Positions 5,133-8,309 of a stretch of 8,309 nucleotides of DNA are shown here, in pieces. Location: positions 1 through 8,309 of the forward strand of contig JAZRCL010000039.1 of the NCBI GenBank assembly GCA_045659745.1, read 5' to 3'. Numbering within the stretch: position 1 is the stretch's first letter; the number at the start of each line of letters is the position of its first letter. This DNA is from SVTX01 sp045659745 (GTDB lineage: Bacteria; Bacillota; Clostridia; Oscillospirales; CAG-272). The position numbers were made by a program, and so were the translations under genes. The notes beneath the pieces were generated by a model that saw only the letters and a program-made list of their open reading frames with translations, searched no databases and was not told where the DNA came from.

Positions 5133-5834
5133 ATGCCCCACATCAACAAAAAACGCGGCAACACAAAGCTTGAAATTATCCGTTTAGCGGCTCACCTGTT
5201 TATAGAGGATGGCTATTCGCAAACTACCATTAATAAAATAGCAAAAGCCCTTGATCTTAGTCCCGGAAACATCACATTTTATTTTCCCACCAAGGAGCAT
5301 CTCCTGGCGGTGCTTGCTGATGAGCTTTTCGACTATCAGATCTGGCTTATGGAACGCGAGGCGCAGGAGGGCGCAAGCTCACTTCTTTCCTACTGCCTTG
5401 AATTGACCAGCATCGCGGCGGCATGCGAGGATGACGCGGTGGCAAGAGACTTCTTCGCCTCATCCTATTCGTCGCCGATGATATTGAATATGATACGCGA
5501 GAACGACACGGAAAAAACGAAGAAGATTTTTGCCCAATACCACCCCGAGTGGAGCGATGAGGACTGGCGAGCCACCGAAAACATCGTTTCGGGAATAGAG
5601 TACGCCACCATAATGACCTGTGAAAACGACACCCCTCTTGATAAGCAGATAGAAAAGGCGCTTGATTCGATCATGCTTCTCTACGGAGTGCCTCGTGAGC
5701 TGAGAATACAAAAGATCGAAAAGGTTCTCGCGATGGATTACAGAAATATAGGAAAACGGATCCTTGCGGGATTTAAGGAATATATTGATAAGGTAAACGA
5801 AGAAAATTTAAAGCAATCACGCAAAAATAAATAA
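5133..5834 (+). CDS. TetR-family transcriptional regulator
   Basis: A 233-residue protein. Residues 11-60 form the TetR-type DNA-binding domain: EIIRLAAHLFIEDGYSQTT, the HTH INKIAKALDLSPGNITFYF (33-51) and then PTKEHLLAVL. The C-terminal part (about 62-225) is helical and unlike any ligand-binding subtype I can name; it may sense a small molecule. The ATG at 5133 has GGAGG at 5121-5125. An in-frame TTG at 5100 lies inside the operator palindrome and has no ribosome binding site, so I rejected it. A consensus promoter and palindromic operator lie directly upstream, which suggests self-repression. The next gene starts 91 bp downstream without a visible promoter of its own, so it may be cotranscribed and under the same control. 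Confidence 0.92.
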   Translation: MPHINKKRGNTKLEIIRLAAHLFIEDGYSQTTINKIAKALDLSPGNITFYFPTKEHLLAVLADELFDYQIWLMEREAQEGASSLLSYCLELTSIAAACEDDAVARDFFASSYSSPMILNMIRENDTEKTKKIFAQYHPEWSDEDWRATENIVSGIEYATIMTCENDTPLDKQIEKALDSIMLLYGVPRELRIQKIEKVLAMDYRNIGKRILAGFKEYIDKVNEENLKQSRKNK

Positions 5835-5858
5835 TTAATGTTAGCGCGACCGAGGCTT

Positions 5859-5897
5859 GGTGGCGCGGAGCCTTTAATTGATGCAACTCGCGCCACC
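5859..5897. promoter_or_regulatory. GC-rich inverted repeat between tetR-type and surface-protein genes
   Basis: GGTGGCGCG (5859-5867) pairs perfectly with CGCGCCACC (5889-5897), loop 21 nt. An alternative pairing AGGCT/AGCCT (about 5853-5873) uses part of the same arm. No T run follows directly, so it is not a typical terminator. It could be an mRNA processing or attenuation hairpin, or a partial repeat element. Confidence 0.55.
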
Positions 5898-5925
5898 CCC
5901 CGATCAAATTTTTGGAGGTAACAAA

Positions 5926-8309
5926 ATGAAAACTAAATTTATGAAGATAGCAGGCATATGTTTGATGCTTGTAATGCTTGTTATGGCACTCGGTGTGTTC
6001 GCCATTACCGCGTCTGCGGTGGATGACATCACCGTTACTATTGATACGGGTGCATCTGTTACTCTGAAGGATGCCGACGGAGACCATTACTATGATATCG
6101 GTAACGCAGATGAGCTTTATGCCTATGCGGCGATAATGAACAGTAAAAATTATATCAGCGCAGAGCTTACGGCAAACATAACTGTAAACGAAGCTCTTAT
6201 GGATAAGCTGGTTATAGCTGAGGATGGCTCCGCTACGCCTGTTGAGGGCGCAAATATTCGTCACTGGACCCCGATAAACTCCACCACAAACGACATTGAC
6301 GTCGATTTTGAAGGAAACGGTTATGAGATATCCGGACTTTATTGTAATAGTGATGCTACGGGCGTCGGATTATTTGGAGTCTTCCAAAGCCCCGACCATT
6401 TCATTCAGAATCTTGGCGTGGTGGATTCTTACTTTTGCGGCGCAAGTAAAGTAGGAGCAATTATTGGAGAAACCACAAACCGAACCTACATACATAATTG
6501 CTATAGCAATGCCATCGTAAAAGGAACCGACGAGACCCGTACCTTCGTAGGCGGACTTGCAGGCAAGCTCGATAACGGAGCAAATATTAGTCAAAGCTGT
6601 TTTGTGGGGGACGTGTACGGCTCTCAATACGTCGGGGGCTTGACAGGATACATATACAGTATGGCAAACATTGGCGGTGTCAATGATTCCTACTTTGTAG
6701 GCAATGTCTACGGTAAGGATATCGTTGGCGGAATCTCGGGCTATGCATCACAACAAGGCGCGCTGTTATCCGCCTGCTACGTCTACGGCACTGTATCCTT
6801 CGAGAGCGGAAAATACGGTGGCGCGATCTGCGGTACCGTTTATAATACGAACAGAGTAGGCCATTGCTATTATAATACTGATCTTTTTGAAGGTCCTGCT
6901 GTCGCTTATTCCCAAAGCTCAAATATCAAAGCATCATATGGCGTTGACAGCGAGACCTTTGCGTCGGGTAAGATTGCATATGATATGCAAAGCACCCTCA
7001 ACGGTTATTTCGTTTGGGGTCAGGAAATAGGCACAGACAAGTATCCCGTATTTGTGAATGATACGAATACCGTATACAAAAATCAAATCGGCGGTTGCAA
7101 CAGAAACTCCTATGTGTATGAATATTCCAATACTGAGAAGGAAGCGGTCACGTCTCATAATATGTCGGATGCAACCTGTTTGGTACCTGCGACCTGCGCT
7201 GATTGTGGGCATACCGAGGGAGAGATGCTCAGTCACGCGTCTGACGGTGGCGCAAGCTGTGTAAACGGCTGTGAAGAGGAGCTTTTTAAGGTAATAGGTG
7301 ACAAGGCTTACTTTATGGGCGGCGAGTTTACCGAAAACACCTTTGAGGCAAACAAAAACGGAAATTACAGCGGAGACACCTGGTGCTTTGAGGCAGGAGA
7401 GGGCTTTATCCTTTTTGACGGAAATAATTACACCGAGCTTCACAATGCTACTCTTACAAATGATCTCATATATTCACTCTACAAAGCCGAACTGCATATT
7501 TTTGGAAAATGCAGAATTGACGGACTCCTACAGCTTAATAATACCGGCGGCGGAACTTTGACCGTAACTCTCCACGACGGAGCGGTGCTTGACATTTACG
7601 CTGAGGCCGAGAGACCCGCACTTTTCAGCGCAGACTATCTTGTGATAGACGGAGTGGGCGAGGTTAATATATACGGCGCGGAGTATACCGATAAGAGCGA
7701 GCCTTTGATGATACTTATCGATTCGGTAGATGGCATTGAGGTAAAGGGTGACGCGGTTCTTAACGTTTATTCAGGCGAATGCGTTGACGGTACCTTGCAG
7801 ATAGCCTTTGCAGGACTGAGCGCAGAAGACTTTACCGGCAATATCAATGCCATAGCACTCTTTGGAATTAAAAGTGAAGAAAAGGTGGTTTATAACGTTA
7901 CGGTGTTGGGTGACGTTGTGCTGAAGGAAGACCTTACGTTATCAGAAAATGCGTTTGGAGCCGAGTATGCAGACCTTTTGGATCTGATTTTCACAATTCC
8001 CGAGGGATCAAGCCTGAGAGTTGCGGAGGGCGTTACGCTTGATATCAGCGGTTACGTTCTTTTATCGATAGAGGGTGAGCTTGTCGCGGATAAGGGGGCG
8101 AAGGTAATTTGTGAGCATACGGGTGGCACCGCAACCTGTACCGAGCCTAAGAAGTGCGAAAAATGTACTCTTGGCTACGGCGAAGCTCTGGGACACGACA
8201 TGGTGACCGATACGGGTTATGCTCCCACCTGCACCGAGACGGGTCTTACAGATGGCTCCCATTGCACAAGATGTGATGACGCAACCTATGCGCAGACCGA
8301 GATCCCTGC
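5926..8309 (+). CDS. Large secreted GLUG-repeat surface protein (3' end outside window)
   Basis: The frame is open from the ATG at 5926 (GGAGG at 5914-5918) to the window edge, 794 codons, so the C-terminus is missing. Residues 1-31 are a Sec signal peptide (KTKFMK, hydrophobic core, cleavage expected after ASA at 29-31); there is no lipobox. Residues 32-145 are a beta-rich lead-in. Residues 147-310 contain GLUG-type repeats (VGLFG, FVGGLAG, YVGGLTG, IVGGISG, YGGAICG), each followed by a C-[FY]-x-x-G-x-V strand, which are known from bacterial surface and adhesin-like proteins and likely form a beta-helix. Residues 412-440 and 729-783 are short Cys/His modules; the last has H757, C769, C780 and C783 with PTCTETG. 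Residues 440-725 are beta-rich and unassigned. A cell-wall anchor would lie past the edge. Adhesion or substrate binding is inferred. Confidence 0.9.
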   Translation, partial: MKTKFMKIAGICLMLVMLVMALGVFAITASAVDDITVTIDTGASVTLKDADGDHYYDIGNADELYAYAAIMNSKNYISAELTANITVNEALMDKLVIAEDGSATPVEGANIRHWTPINSTTNDIDVDFEGNGYEISGLYCNSDATGVGLFGVFQSPDHFIQNLGVVDSYFCGASKVGAIIGETTNRTYIHNCYSNAIVKGTDETRTFVGGLAGKLDNGANISQSCFVGDVYGSQYVGGLTGYIYSMANIGGVNDSYFVGNVYGKDIVGGISGYASQQGALLSACYVYGTVSFESGKYGGAICGTVYNTNRVGHCYYNTDLFEGPAVAYSQSSNIKASYGVDSETFASGKIAYDMQSTLNGYFVWGQEIGTDKYPVFVNDTNTVYKNQIGGCNRNSYVYEYSNTEKEAVTSHNMSDATCLVPATCADCGHTEGEMLSHASDGGASCVNGCEEELFKVIGDKAYFMGGEFTENTFEANKNGNYSGDTWCFEAGEGFILFDGNNYTELHNATLTNDLIYSLYKAELHIFGKCRIDGLLQLNNTGGGTLTVTLHDGAVLDIYAEAERPALFSADYLVIDGVGEVNIYGAEYTDKSEPLMILIDSVDGIEVKGDAVLNVYSGECVDGTLQIAFAGLSAEDFTGNINAIALFGIKSEEKVVYNVTVLGDVVLKEDLTLSENAFGAEYADLLDLIFTIPEGSSLRVAEGVTLDISGYVLLSIEGELVADKGAKVICEHTGGTATCTEPKKCEKCTLGYGEALGHDMVTDTGYAPTCTETGLTDGSHCTRCDDATYAQTEIP

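Noticed and set aside
5773..7443. Minus-strand frames opposite the GLUG protein
   Set aside because: They are antisense shadows of a continuous plus-strand frame with signal peptide and ribosome binding site.

Overview
The window looks like a chromosomal segment from a low-to-mid GC Gram-positive anaerobe of the class Clostridia, probably an uncultured gut-type member of the Oscillospirales or a related order. The evidence is the near-consensus SigA promoters (TTGACA-17-TATAAT and extended -10 boxes), GGAGG ribosome binding sites, a lipobox signal peptide, BspA-type LRR and GLUG-type surface proteins, and one perfect CcpA-type cre match. Taxonomy is inferred from style only.

Layout. (1) 1-1916, minus strand: the 5' two-thirds or so of a large surface lipoprotein with a Thr/Glu spacer, a Cys/His module and many 69-bp leucine-rich repeats; it runs off the left edge. 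(2) 1917-2310: a divergent promoter region. The lipoprotein mRNA appears to start exactly at the closing stem of an elaborate ~145-nt fold, followed by an intrinsic terminator hairpin just before the ribosome binding site, which is riboswitch/attenuator-like. (3) 2311-2526, plus strand: a 71-residue five-cysteine protein, followed by a dispersed repeat that ends in a terminator. (4) 2705-4774, plus strand: two cre-type sites, a promoter, a zinc-dependent medium-chain dehydrogenase, then an RpiR-family (HTH-SIS) regulator with its own promoter. (5) 4775-5040: a second copy of the dispersed repeat, interrupted by a GC-rich double-hairpin element. (6) 5041-5834, plus strand: a TetR-family regulator with a consensus promoter and a palindromic operator at its transcription start. 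(7) 5926-8309, plus strand: a large secreted protein with GLUG-type repeats and Cys/His modules, open at the right edge.

How the genes may work together. The dehydrogenase and the RpiR regulator form a plausible carbohydrate-responsive pair: CcpA-type control upstream and a sugar-phosphate-sensing regulator beside it. The TetR regulator probably controls itself, and may control the surface protein behind it, because no clear promoter is visible between the two. The two outer genes are both cell-surface proteins with related short Cys/His modules. There is no sign of a phage, CRISPR, transposase or conjugation gene. The most interesting feature is the structured leader RNA in front of the LRR lipoprotein. 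Next are the repeat-terminator element, present in two states, and the small cysteine-rich protein.
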